Assembly: GCA_020848545.1 (NCBI GenBank)
Contig: JADLHZ010000044.1
Span: forward strand, 124,001-188,000
Direction of reading: 5' to 3'
Length of the DNA: 64,000 nt
DNA from: Deltaproteobacteria bacterium
GTDB taxonomy: Bacteria > Myxococcota > JADLHZ01
The position numbers and the translations under genes are program-made. The notes under the pieces were generated by a model. The model was not told the origin of the DNA and ran no database searches. It was given only the letters and a program-made list of their open reading frames with translations. Each line of letters begins with the position of its first letter. Position 1 is the first letter of the stretch. Below, piece by piece: positions 46,227 to 53,740 of the stretch.

Positions 46227-48107
46227 TTAGTCTGGATTGCACGGCCCGTCGCACAGGTTCACGACCTCGCCTGTCTCGAGGAAGTGCCAGAGCTGATCTT
46301 GTCCGAGCAGGCTCTTTCGCAGGTGCGAGTGCGTGTCGTACTGCTGCAGCACCGGGTGGTTCGGCTGCGTCTTCGCCGGCATGCCGAAATCGTACTCGAC
46401 GTACGCGACGCCGCTGAACGGCGCCGGCGCCACCGAGAGCCCCCACACCGGCCGCACGTAAGGCGCGATCAACGTCGCACCGGTGACGCGGCCCATGATC
46501 GCCGAGACCTGATTGTCGACCTGCGCGTCTTCTTTGGCCACGTGCAAGAGCGCCGTGTGCGACTCCGAGAGGTGCTGCGCGTAGTTCACGGGATCCATGC
46601 GATCGAAGCTCGTCTGCACGAGGCCCATGATCGCCAAGAAATCCGTCGGCTCGGGGTACGCCGACTGCACGACGAGCGCGTAACCTTTGAAGTCGACGCT
46701 GCGCGTGAGCAGAAACGCGAAGGCGCCGCCCGGGACGCCCAGCACCGCGCGCGAAATGTCCGGGTGCAGCGTCGTGATGAGCGCGCCCATCGTGCCACCC
46801 TGCGAGTTGCCGTAGTAATAGACGCGCGACGGGTCGTACAAAGGCGCGCCGTTCTTGGTCCAGCGCGGATCGCTGCTCGCGAGAAACGACGTCTTCATCA
46901 TGCGCGTGACGGCCAGGTGGTTGAGCACGCCTTGGTGCACCTTGTCGGCGACGAGGGGTAGCTCCGCCATCGCCTCGCGAAACGTGCGCAGCCAGATCTC
47001 GATGTCGGCGGTGGCCATGCCCTGCATGTCGATGCCGAGGATCAGAAAGTTGTGACGCTCGGCCATCTCTTGCAGCCACGCGTTGTACGCTTCGCCGCGG
47101 CGGCCGAGGAGCCCATGGCCGTATTGCAACACCGCCGCCGGCGTGGAGCTCGTGAGCGCCGTCCGCGGGATCTGTAGATCGAAGACGATCTCTTCGAAGC
47201 CCTCGTGCACCGGCGCGCCGGTGTCGTCTCTGCGCAGGCGGCGCAGGTGATGCGCGGGCGTCGCCTCCAAGAAGCTCGGCACGCGCACGGTGCCCGTGAC
47301 CATTCGCGCGATCGGGCCGTCCGCGTGCTCCTCGACGGCGCTCACCGAAAATTCCGGACCGCTCGCGGGGAGCGCGGCGATTCCCCCGGCCGTCACCGTG
47401 TACATGTCGCGCGTCGCGTCGTCTTCGCTGCCGACGGTGAAGTCGAACGCGAGCTGCAGCGACTTGCGCGGGACTGAGGCGCGCTCCAAGACGGCGAAGA
47501 TCTCGCGCTCGAAGCGATCGCGGCGAGCGTCGATGCCCTTCACCACGCTCGCGCGCTTGTCACGCAGGGCGAGAAAGCCGCGCGCGGGTGCCACCGCCGC
47601 GCCGTCGTCGCCGGTGAGCTCACGCACGGCCACGATGTAGCGTTTTCCATACACGAGCTTGCTCGCGAGGCGCAGCGCGATGACCGGCTTCTCGCTGCCC
47701 TCGCTGAAGTGATCGAGCTCGGCCCAGTGCGGCATGCGCTCCAAGGTCTCGGCGTCGATCACCTGCGTCTTGGCGCCGGTGGCGAGCGAGGCGTCGAGGT
47801 CGTCGAAGGGCGGCGCACCGGCGAGCGTGGCGCCAGCGATGTGAAAATAGATCGGCGTGATCGCCGAGTAGCCGTCGCGCGCGTTGAACGCCTCCGGCGA
47901 GAAGCGCAGGCGATCGGCGCTGCGCGGCATGGCGCGCTCGGTGAACGCCAGGTGGCCGCCTTTACGAAAATAGTCGGACGGGAAGGGGAACAGGCAGTTC
48001 GCTTCGTCGAGCCCGTCGCACGCTTCGTCGCCCTCGGTCTCTTTGCCGCCGAAGTTCGCGGGCTGACAGCCGGCAACGAGGAGCATCAGCCCAAGGACAT
48101 AGCGCAT
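46227..48107 (-). CDS. Exported lipase-like lipoprotein (alpha/beta hydrolase)
   Basis: 626 residues from ATG 48107. The N-terminus MRYVLGLMLLVAGC has a clear lipobox (LVAGC), and the mature protein begins with a Cys-containing, acidic segment. The C-terminal half is an alpha/beta hydrolase: LQYGHGLLG, ILGIDMQGMA, and the nucleophile elbow YYGNSQGGTMG, with a candidate catalytic His near the end (QYDTHSHLRKS). The N-terminal beta-rich half (IALRLASKLVYGKRYIVAV) resembles that of secreted bacterial lipases. Substrate unknown. It is convergent with the OmpA-like gene, 25 bp apart. Confidence 0.82.
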   Translation of the reverse strand: MRYVLGLMLLVAGCQPANFGGKETEGDEACDGLDEANCLFPFPSDYFRKGGHLAFTERAMPRSADRLRFSPEAFNARDGYSAITPIYFHIAGATLAGAPPFDDLDASLATGAKTQVIDAETLERMPHWAELDHFSEGSEKPVIALRLASKLVYGKRYIVAVRELTGDDGAAVAPARGFLALRDKRASVVKGIDARRDRFEREIFAVLERASVPRKSLQLAFDFTVGSEDDATRDMYTVTAGGIAALPASGPEFSVSAVEEHADGPIARMVTGTVRVPSFLEATPAHHLRRLRRDDTGAPVHEGFEEIVFDLQIPRTALTSSTPAAVLQYGHGLLGRRGEAYNAWLQEMAERHNFLILGIDMQGMATADIEIWLRTFREAMAELPLVADKVHQGVLNHLAVTRMMKTSFLASSDPRWTKNGAPLYDPSRVYYYGNSQGGTMGALITTLHPDISRAVLGVPGGAFAFLLTRSVDFKGYALVVQSAYPEPTDFLAIMGLVQTSFDRMDPVNYAQHLSESHTALLHVAKEDAQVDNQVSAIMGRVTGATLIAPYVRPVWGLSVAPAPFSGVAYVEYDFGMPAKTQPNHPVLQQYDTHSHLRKSLLGQDQLWHFLETGEVVNLCDGPCNPD

Positions 48108-48240
48108 CGGGGCGCGACCCTACCGACGCGCCGCGACAACAGGCAAGGCGATCGGCGCGCCAATCGCCCGGTTCCATCGCGCCGCGCACGAACAGGCGCG
48201 TCGGTTGAGCCGGGCCCGAGGCAACGGTCTCGCCGGCGGC

Positions 48241-49032
48241 TCAGGCGACGAGCTGCTTCGCCCACGCGCTCGGCTGGACTTCGGCGTGCGGCACGCGCGA
48301 GCGCCAAAACTTGTACGCGAGCTTCTTCAACCCCTTCGTATCGCGATCGTTCAGGGCGTAGGGCACGAGGCGCGAGAGCTTCTTGTGCAGCGCGATCTTT
48401 TGCAGCCGGTGCGTGGCGGCGATCGCCGGATCGTAAACGCGTTGTGCCCAGCCGATGGAGCCGACGACGCCGCAAGCGCCGAAGCGATCCGACGCGAGCA
48501 CGTCCTCCATGAACACGCGGACCGGGCCGTCGTACGGGTGCAGCACGTCGTGAAACGCGATCATCCCGCGATCGACCAAGTGCCGCGAGAAGAGATCGAA
48601 GTCCTGCTTCGTGCCCGGGTAGCTGTGATCGGCGTCGATCCACAAAAGGCGCAGGGGCAACGTCCACGACGGTGAGAGCTCGTGCGAGTACATTTGGTGA
48701 AACGCGACGCGCGCTTTGACGCCGTGCTTCTCGATGTTGCCGTAGAAGTCTTGCGCGATGGTCTGGTTCTCGCTCTTGTACTGATCGGTGATCGCCGGCG
48801 CGGTCAGCGGATCTACGGCGTGCACTGTCCCCGCGGCCATCGCTTTGGCGAGCACCACGGTCGAGCGGCCCCGGTACGATCCGATCTCGAGCACCTCGCC
48901 CGTCGCCGTCGGACACGCCGCGAGCAGTCCGAGGAAGCGGATCTCGCGCGGTGACAGGTGGCCCTCGATCGAGCGCGCGATCGGCACGAGCGCTTCGAGC
49001 TGCTGCGACAAATCGTTTGGGACGTTCAACAT
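48241..49032 (-). CDS. Class I SAM-dependent methyltransferase (CmcI/TylF-like)
   Basis: 263 residues from ATG 49032, 11 bp after the upstream methyltransferase gene. The SAM-binding motif is EVLEIGSYRGRSTVVLAKA, followed by HAVDP. The LLWIDADHSYPGTKQDF and IAFHDVLHP segments provide the acidic metal-binding residues typical of the methyltransferase_24/CmcI group, which often modify sugars or small molecules. The substrate cannot be read from the sequence. It is the last gene of the operon with the response regulator. Confidence 0.88.
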   Translation of the reverse strand: MLNVPNDLSQQLEALVPIARSIEGHLSPREIRFLGLLAACPTATGEVLEIGSYRGRSTVVLAKAMAAGTVHAVDPLTAPAITDQYKSENQTIAQDFYGNIEKHGVKARVAFHQMYSHELSPSWTLPLRLLWIDADHSYPGTKQDFDLFSRHLVDRGMIAFHDVLHPYDGPVRVFMEDVLASDRFGACGVVGSIGWAQRVYDPAIAATHRLQKIALHKKLSRLVPYALNDRDTKGLKKLAYKFWRSRVPHAEVQPSAWAKQLVA

Positions 49033-49043
49033 CGCGGCGCTGA

Positions 49044-49775
49044 CTAGATCGCGGGCGGCTTCTTCACAAGCACGTTGACCTCTTGGGTCAGGTTCGGAAA
49101 GCGCCGGCCGATGCCCATCGAAACGCGGTAGAACCACGCCCAGTCTTCGAGCGGCAGCTGCTTCCTCGCGCTCAGCACGCGAAAGCCCCAGATGCGCAGC
49201 ACCTCGTAGCCGTGCAGAAAGCGGCGCAACGACGGCATGCTGAAGAACACGCAGTGCCCGTAGGGTCGCCGCCCACGCAGGCGATACCAAAGCCGCATCA
49301 GCCACGACACGACGACGAGGTGCATCGGCACGCCGATGAGCAGGAGGCCGCCGGGCTTCAACACGCGGTACCAATCTGCGAACGCGGCGTGCGTGTTCGA
49401 GAGGTGCTCCAAGATGTGGCTCGCGATGACCACGTCGAAGCTCGCGTCGGGGAAGGGCAGCCTCGTCGTCTCCAGGTTCACGTCGTCGACGACCTTCACG
49501 TAGCCACGCCGCCGGCACTCGGCCACGCGATCCGGCTTCATCTCGACGCCGGTCCACTCGGCGCGCGGCGCGACGGTGTCGAGCACGAGCTTCGCTTCGC
49601 CGGTGCCGCTGCCGATGTCGAGCACGCACGCCGTGTCGCCTTTTTGACGCAGCACCTCGCCGAGCGCCGGGATCATCTCCATGTAGCGCGCCTGGCGCAG
49701 CTCGTAGCGGCGATGTGCGGGCAGCAGGCCGAACGCGAGCACGTCGGCGTCACGCTTGTAGAACACCCGGCCCAT
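49044..49775 (-). CDS. Class I SAM-dependent methyltransferase (Methyltransf_11-like)
   Basis: 243 residues from ATG 49775, whose first base overlaps the stop of the response-regulator gene (TGATG); a GTG three bases earlier is also possible. Motif I is VLDIGSGTGEAKL, then WTGVEMKP, and VIASHILEHL followed by LKPGGLLLIGVP, the classical pattern of this superfamily. The C-terminal Arg-rich section (LWYRLRGRRPYGH) may contact a membrane or an anionic substrate. Substrate unknown. Confidence 0.88.
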   Translation of the reverse strand: MGRVFYKRDADVLAFGLLPAHRRYELRQARYMEMIPALGEVLRQKGDTACVLDIGSGTGEAKLVLDTVAPRAEWTGVEMKPDRVAECRRRGYVKVVDDVNLETTRLPFPDASFDVVIASHILEHLSNTHAAFADWYRVLKPGGLLLIGVPMHLVVVSWLMRLWYRLRGRRPYGHCVFFSMPSLRRFLHGYEVLRIWGFRVLSARKQLPLEDWAWFYRVSMGIGRRFPNLTQEVNVLVKKPPAI

Positions 49776-51505
49776 CACGCGGTCTGCGTGGCCAAGTCGA
49801 AGTTCATGATCTTCTTGCGCACGAGATCGCGCAGCACGTCCTCGATCTCGGTCGGCGGCAGATCCACCGAGGCGACGATCTCCCTCGGCGTCTTGCCGGC
49901 GCGCACGGCTTGCAGCACGGGGAGCAGGCGCTGCGGGACGAGCTGCATGTAGAAGTCGAGGACGCGCGTGTCGAGGCGGATGCCTTCGGCGCTGACCAGG
50001 TTGGTGTCGACGACGCGCTGCTCGGCCTCGGTCAAGTCGCGCTCGGCGTCGGCGATGAGCTTCTCGAACTTCTCGTCGATGTTCGGCTTGAGCCCGCTCG
50101 CCTCCGGCGACAAGAGCAGCTCGCCCGAGGTCTGCGCGCAGAGCTCCTCGAACGCCAGGCGGCCGCTCGCCTCGACCATGCCGTGATCTTCGACGCCGCC
50201 CGGCTGGCCGTAGGCGATCTCGGCGGTGATCTTGTGCCAGATGTTCTCGACCTTGAGCGTGCCGGAGAAGCGCGCGTTGTGCAGCGTCCTCAGCGCGTGC
50301 TTGATGCCGATCGCTTCGACGCGCGAGCTGAACACGCCGGTGAGGCCTCCCTTCAACGCTTCGTCGAGATCACGCCGTGGCTTCAACAGCCCTTCGATGC
50401 GCTGGATGAGCTGGCCGAGCATCGTGCCCTTGGCGACGTAGCCGTCCGCGGCCACGCCTACCTCGCGCAATTTCTGCTCGAGATCCGGGTATGCCGAGAG
50501 AAAGATGAAGCGCGCCTCGTTGATGCGAAAGTCGGCGCGCAGGCGATGGTAGAGCTGCCAGCCGTCCATCTCGGGCATCATGATGTCGCAGATGACGATG
50601 TCCGGCCGCACGAGCGCGGCGCGGGCCAGGCCGTCCTTGCCGTTCGCCGCAATCGCGACATTGTAGCCGTTCATGTGCAGCGCTTTGTCCATCAGCTTCA
50701 AGATGTCGGGCTCGTCGTCGACGATGAGCACGGTGCCGCGATCGGCCGAGATGATGGCGTCGTCGGCGAGCGTCAGCACGCCGTCGTCGACACCGTCCGC
50801 CGTGTCGATCGAAATGTCTTCTTCGACGAGCTCGACGATGTCGGCTTGGATGCCGTCGACGCCCGAGAGCTTGAAGTCACCGTCGGAGAGCGCCTTCAGT
50901 TGCGTGAGCGCGCCGTCGCCGCGCATCGAGCCGTAGCTCGCCTCGCTCACCTTGCCGCCGACGAAGGTGACGCGGCCGTGTCCTTCGCTGCCCTTCACTT
51001 CGAGCAGGCCCGAGCGGCGCTCGCGCTCCATCAACGCGAGCACGAACTCGAGCGAGGTGCGTCGCAACGAGCCGTGCAGGTGGTTCTGACGTTGGCCAAT
51101 GTCGGCCAGCAGATCCTTCAGCTGGCCGCCGAGCCGCGCCGGATGAAATGGCTTTTCGAAGTAGCCGACGACGCCGTGGGCGAACGCGCGCGGCAGGTTG
51201 TCTTGCGGCGGCGCCGCGCTCAAGAACGCGACGGGGATCGCGGCGGTCAACGGGTTCTCGCGCAGGCCCTTCAACACGCCGTAGCCGTCCATGCGGGGCA
51301 TCATCAGATCGCTCAGGATGATCCGCGGCATTTCCTTCGTCGCCGTTTCGACGACGCGCAGCGGATCGTTGACGGTGACGACCGAGAAGCCGGTGCGCTC
51401 GAGCGCGTGCTTCACGAGCATCAAGATCTGAGTCTCGTCGTCGACGACGAGCACCTTGATCAAGGGCTCAGCAGACTGAGGAGCTTTGGGAGTGGGAGGG
51501 GCCAC
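49775..51505 (-). CDS. Response regulator with two receiver and two PATAN-like (DUF4388) domains
   Basis: 576 residues. Receiver 1 (about 15-135) has VLVVDDE and phospho-acceptor Asp66 in LSDLMMPRMDG. A DUF4388/PATAN-like domain follows (SLEFVLALMERERRSGLLEV, then GRVTFVGGKVSEA). Receiver 2 (about 258-380) has VLIVDDEPD and phospho-acceptor near 307 in ICDIMMPEMDG. A second PATAN-like part follows (IGIKHALRTLHNARFSGTLKV...HKITAEIAYGQPGGV). There is no DNA-binding domain, so the output is probably protein-protein interaction; PATAN regulators in other bacteria act in motility and polarity. Translationally coupled to the methyltransferase gene downstream. Confidence 0.9.
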   Translation of the reverse strand: MAPPTPKAPQSAEPLIKVLVVDDETQILMLVKHALERTGFSVVTVNDPLRVVETATKEMPRIILSDLMMPRMDGYGVLKGLRENPLTAAIPVAFLSAAPPQDNLPRAFAHGVVGYFEKPFHPARLGGQLKDLLADIGQRQNHLHGSLRRTSLEFVLALMERERRSGLLEVKGSEGHGRVTFVGGKVSEASYGSMRGDGALTQLKALSDGDFKLSGVDGIQADIVELVEEDISIDTADGVDDGVLTLADDAIISADRGTVLIVDDEPDILKLMDKALHMNGYNVAIAANGKDGLARAALVRPDIVICDIMMPEMDGWQLYHRLRADFRINEARFIFLSAYPDLEQKLREVGVAADGYVAKGTMLGQLIQRIEGLLKPRRDLDEALKGGLTGVFSSRVEAIGIKHALRTLHNARFSGTLKVENIWHKITAEIAYGQPGGVEDHGMVEASGRLAFEELCAQTSGELLLSPEASGLKPNIDEKFEKLIADAERDLTEAEQRVVDTNLVSAEGIRLDTRVLDFYMQLVPQRLLPVLQAVRAGKTPREIVASVDLPPTEIEDVLRDLVRKKIMNFDLATQTA

Positions 51506-51560
51506 GCACAGGGGTTATCGTTTGCCGCGCGGCGGTATTCAAGGGGTCGCGAGAGAAGGA

Positions 51561-51752
51561 TTAAGAGCCGAAGTCGATGATGACGACGCCGCGTTCGCCC
51601 TCTTCTTTGTCCGGGCGGCTATCACGCTCGCGTTCCTTCGACGGATCGTCGCTCAACGGCGGCTGCGGCAACGGAAGCTCGAGCACGGGTCGAGCTTCTT
51701 CGTGCTCGCGTTCGCGCCGCCGGAGTTGTTCGATGATGAAGGCGTCTAACAC
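51561..51752 (-). CDS. Small conserved-looking protein (63 residues)
   Basis: Begins at GTG 51752 with an excellent Shine-Dalgarno sequence (AAGGAG, 8 bases upstream). The product starts MLDAFIIEQLRRRERE, continues with a Pro-rich charged middle and ends in ERGVVIIDFGS. I have an impression of similar short proteins (start MLDAFIIE, end VVIID) in myxobacterial genomes, but could not check. No signal peptide or membrane segment. It is divergent from the TolQ-like gene and is 55 bp upstream of the response-regulator gene on the same strand. Function unknown. Confidence 0.72.
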   Translation of the reverse strand: MLDAFIIEQLRRREREHEEARPVLELPLPQPPLSDDPSKERERDSRPDKEEGERGVVIIDFGS

Positions 51753-51946
51753 AGCAGAGCTCCTTCCTTCGTGTTGCCCTCGGCGCAGCCTTCTCGAGCC
51801 AGCCGCACAAGTGTTCCCACTTCTCATATTATCGTCAAACTGGCTCTTTTGGTTAGAATTTCGCACGCTTTTGCGGCTGGATGTGGGCATTTTCGCCCTC
51901 GCCAGACGCTCTTGTCCTTTGCCGGAAGGGGCCTTAGGGTGCGTGT
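51753..51946. promoter_or_regulatory. Divergent promoter region with AT-rich core
   Basis: These 194 bases separate the 63-residue protein gene (minus) from the TolQ-like gene (plus). A stretch at about 51818-51872 is much richer in A+T than the surroundings and contains GATAAT on the minus strand and TAGAAT on the plus strand, both close to a -10 hexamer. I found no good -35 partner at standard spacing. Confidence 0.35.
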
Positions 51947-52609
51947 GTGCACAGCCTCATCGAGATCTTCAAAACCGGTGGCCTCACGCTCGCGTCGATT
52001 TTCCTCTTGGCGTTGGTCGCCGCGTTCGTCCTCTTTGAACGCTTGATCGCGACGGCCGGGGTTCGCGAGCGGGTGCGTACCACCACGGATTCATTGATTA
52101 AATTGCTCTATCAGGGCGAGCTGGCCACGGCGCGCACGCAGGCCGCGGCCATGGAGCCTGATGTGGGAGCGCTGTTTACCGAGGCCCTCGGGCGCATGGC
52201 GCAAAATCGCCCAGGCGTGCGCGAAACGATCGAACGCCAGCGGGCACAGTTCAATCAGGGTCTGCGCAAGGGCCTGTGGATGCTCGGCACCATCGCAGCG
52301 GCGTCGCCCTTCATCGGCCTCTTCGGCACCGTCGTCGGCATCATGCAGTCGTTCAAAGACATCGCCGAGACGGGCGGCGGCGGCTTCTCTGTCGTGTCGC
52401 GCGGCCTCTCGGAAGCGCTGATCACGACGGCGGCGGGTATCATCGTCGCGGTCATGGCGGTTGTCTTCTACAATTTCTTGCAAGCCCGTCTGGCCAAGAT
52501 CGCCTTCGTCGTGCGCCTCTCGTGCGAGGAGCTCGCCGAAGTGCTGCTCGAGCGGCGTGGCGCCGGCGGGAAGGAGAAGCATGGCGATCTCGGGTCCACA
52601 GGAACGTAG
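51947..52609 (+). CDS. TolQ/ExbB/MotA-family proton channel protein
   Basis: 220 residues from GTG 51947. Three transmembrane helices (SIFLLALVAAFVLFE near 20; the pair around 110-135 and 155-180). The family signature is present: GLWMLGTIAAASPFIGLFGT, VGIMQSF, and GLSEALITTAAGIIVAV. With an ExbD/TolR partner it uses the proton-motive force to drive envelope work such as energising transport or outer-membrane constriction. The ExbD-like gene starts within its last 29 bases. Confidence 0.92.
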   Translation: MHSLIEIFKTGGLTLASIFLLALVAAFVLFERLIATAGVRERVRTTTDSLIKLLYQGELATARTQAAAMEPDVGALFTEALGRMAQNRPGVRETIERQRAQFNQGLRKGLWMLGTIAAASPFIGLFGTVVGIMQSFKDIAETGGGGFSVVSRGLSEALITTAAGIIVAVMAVVFYNFLQARLAKIAFVVRLSCEELAEVLLERRGAGGKEKHGDLGSTGT

Positions 52610-53027
52610 CGAGCTCGACGAGGACGACGGCAGCATCTTCGCGGAGATCAACGTCACGCCGCTCGTCGACGTCATGCTCGTCTTGCTGATCATCTTCATG
52701 GTCTCGACGACGATCATCACCGAAGAGGTGCAGTCGGCCGGCATCAAGGTCGACTTGCCGAAGTCGTCGGCGAAGGGCGGCGCCATCGAGCAAGGCGATG
52801 TCATCGTTGCGCTGACCAAAGAGGGCCAGATCGTGCACGCCGGCGAGGCGCTCAATCTCGAGCAGCTGAAGACGATCTTGGAAACGGCCAAGGCGAAGAA
52901 CCCGAAGACCGTCGTCATCGTGCAAGCCGATCGCGAAGTGCAGCACGGGCGCGTCACCGAAGTGCTCGATCTCGCGCGCTCGCTCGGCTTGGAACAGCTT
53001 GCGATCGCGACCGAAGCCAGCGAATAG
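52581..53027 (+). CDS. ExbD/TolR-family protein
   Basis: 148 residues from ATG 52581, with AAGGAG 6 bases upstream, overlapping the TolQ-like gene by 29 bases. One transmembrane helix carries the essential aspartate in INVTPLVDVMLVLLIIFMV. The periplasmic part (SAGIKVDLPKSS through VQADREVQHGRV) is typical of the family. It forms the stator-like motor with the preceding protein. Confidence 0.93.
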   Translation: MAISGPQERSELDEDDGSIFAEINVTPLVDVMLVLLIIFMVSTTIITEEVQSAGIKVDLPKSSAKGGAIEQGDVIVALTKEGQIVHAGEALNLEQLKTILETAKAKNPKTVVIVQADREVQHGRVTEVLDLARSLGLEQLAIATEASE

Positions 53028-53035
53028 AAGGATCG

Positions 53036-53740
53036 ATGATCGCGCTCCTTCTGCTCACGTTGTCGGCGATCGAGCCGCACCCCTCGAGCACCGTCGCCTT
53101 TGCACAGCTGAAGTACGCGGGCGGCGCCTGGAACCCGCGGCCGAACGCGATCCGCCGCCTGTCCTTCGAGATCGAGAAGCGCACGAGCATCATCACCACG
53201 CATGAAGCGACGCCGGTCGCCGCCACCGACGCGCGCCTCGTCGACATGCCGTTCATGTACTGGGCCGGCGACGGCGCCATGGCCCCGCTCGACGGCGCGC
53301 AAGTCGCCGCGCTGCGCCGCTACGTGAAGGCCGGAGGCGTCATCTTCATCGACTGCGTAGATGAAGCGTTCGAGGCGAGCGTGAAGAAGGAGCTCCTGCG
53401 GATCTTGCCTGAGTCGCCGCTCGGCCTCATCCCAGAGGAGCACGTCTTGTATAAGTCCTTCTACTTGATCCCCGCGCACGGCGGCCGGGTGCTGCGTAAG
53501 CCTGCGCTCGAAGGCATCGTGCAAGAGGATCGCTTGGTCGTCGTCTTGTCTCCGAACGATCACGGCGGCGCCTGGTCGCGCGACGACTTCGGCCGCTACG
53601 ACTTCGAGGTCGAGCCCGGCGGCGAGTCGCAGCGCGAGATGGCGCTGCGCTTCGGCATCAACCTGCTGATGTACACGTTGTGCCTCGACTACAAAGAGGA
53701 CCAGGTCCACATCCCGTTCATCATGCGGCGTCGCAAGTGA
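53036..53740 (+). CDS. DUF4159-family protein
   Basis: 234 residues from ATG 53036, with GAAGGA upstream. A short signal-like segment (MIALLLLTLSAIEPHP) is followed by features of DUF4159: FAQLKYAGG, WNPRPNAIRRL, YWAGDG and LRRYVKAGGVIFIDC, then NDHGGAW and an ending GINLLMYTLCLDYKEDQVH. Members occur beside VWA and AAA genes and have a glutamine-amidotransferase-like fold of unknown function. Overlaps the next gene at GTG 53737. Confidence 0.85.
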   Translation: MIALLLLTLSAIEPHPSSTVAFAQLKYAGGAWNPRPNAIRRLSFEIEKRTSIITTHEATPVAATDARLVDMPFMYWAGDGAMAPLDGAQVAALRRYVKAGGVIFIDCVDEAFEASVKKELLRILPESPLGLIPEEHVLYKSFYLIPAHGGRVLRKPALEGIVQEDRLVVVLSPNDHGGAWSRDDFGRYDFEVEPGGESQREMALRFGINLLMYTLCLDYKEDQVHIPFIMRRRK

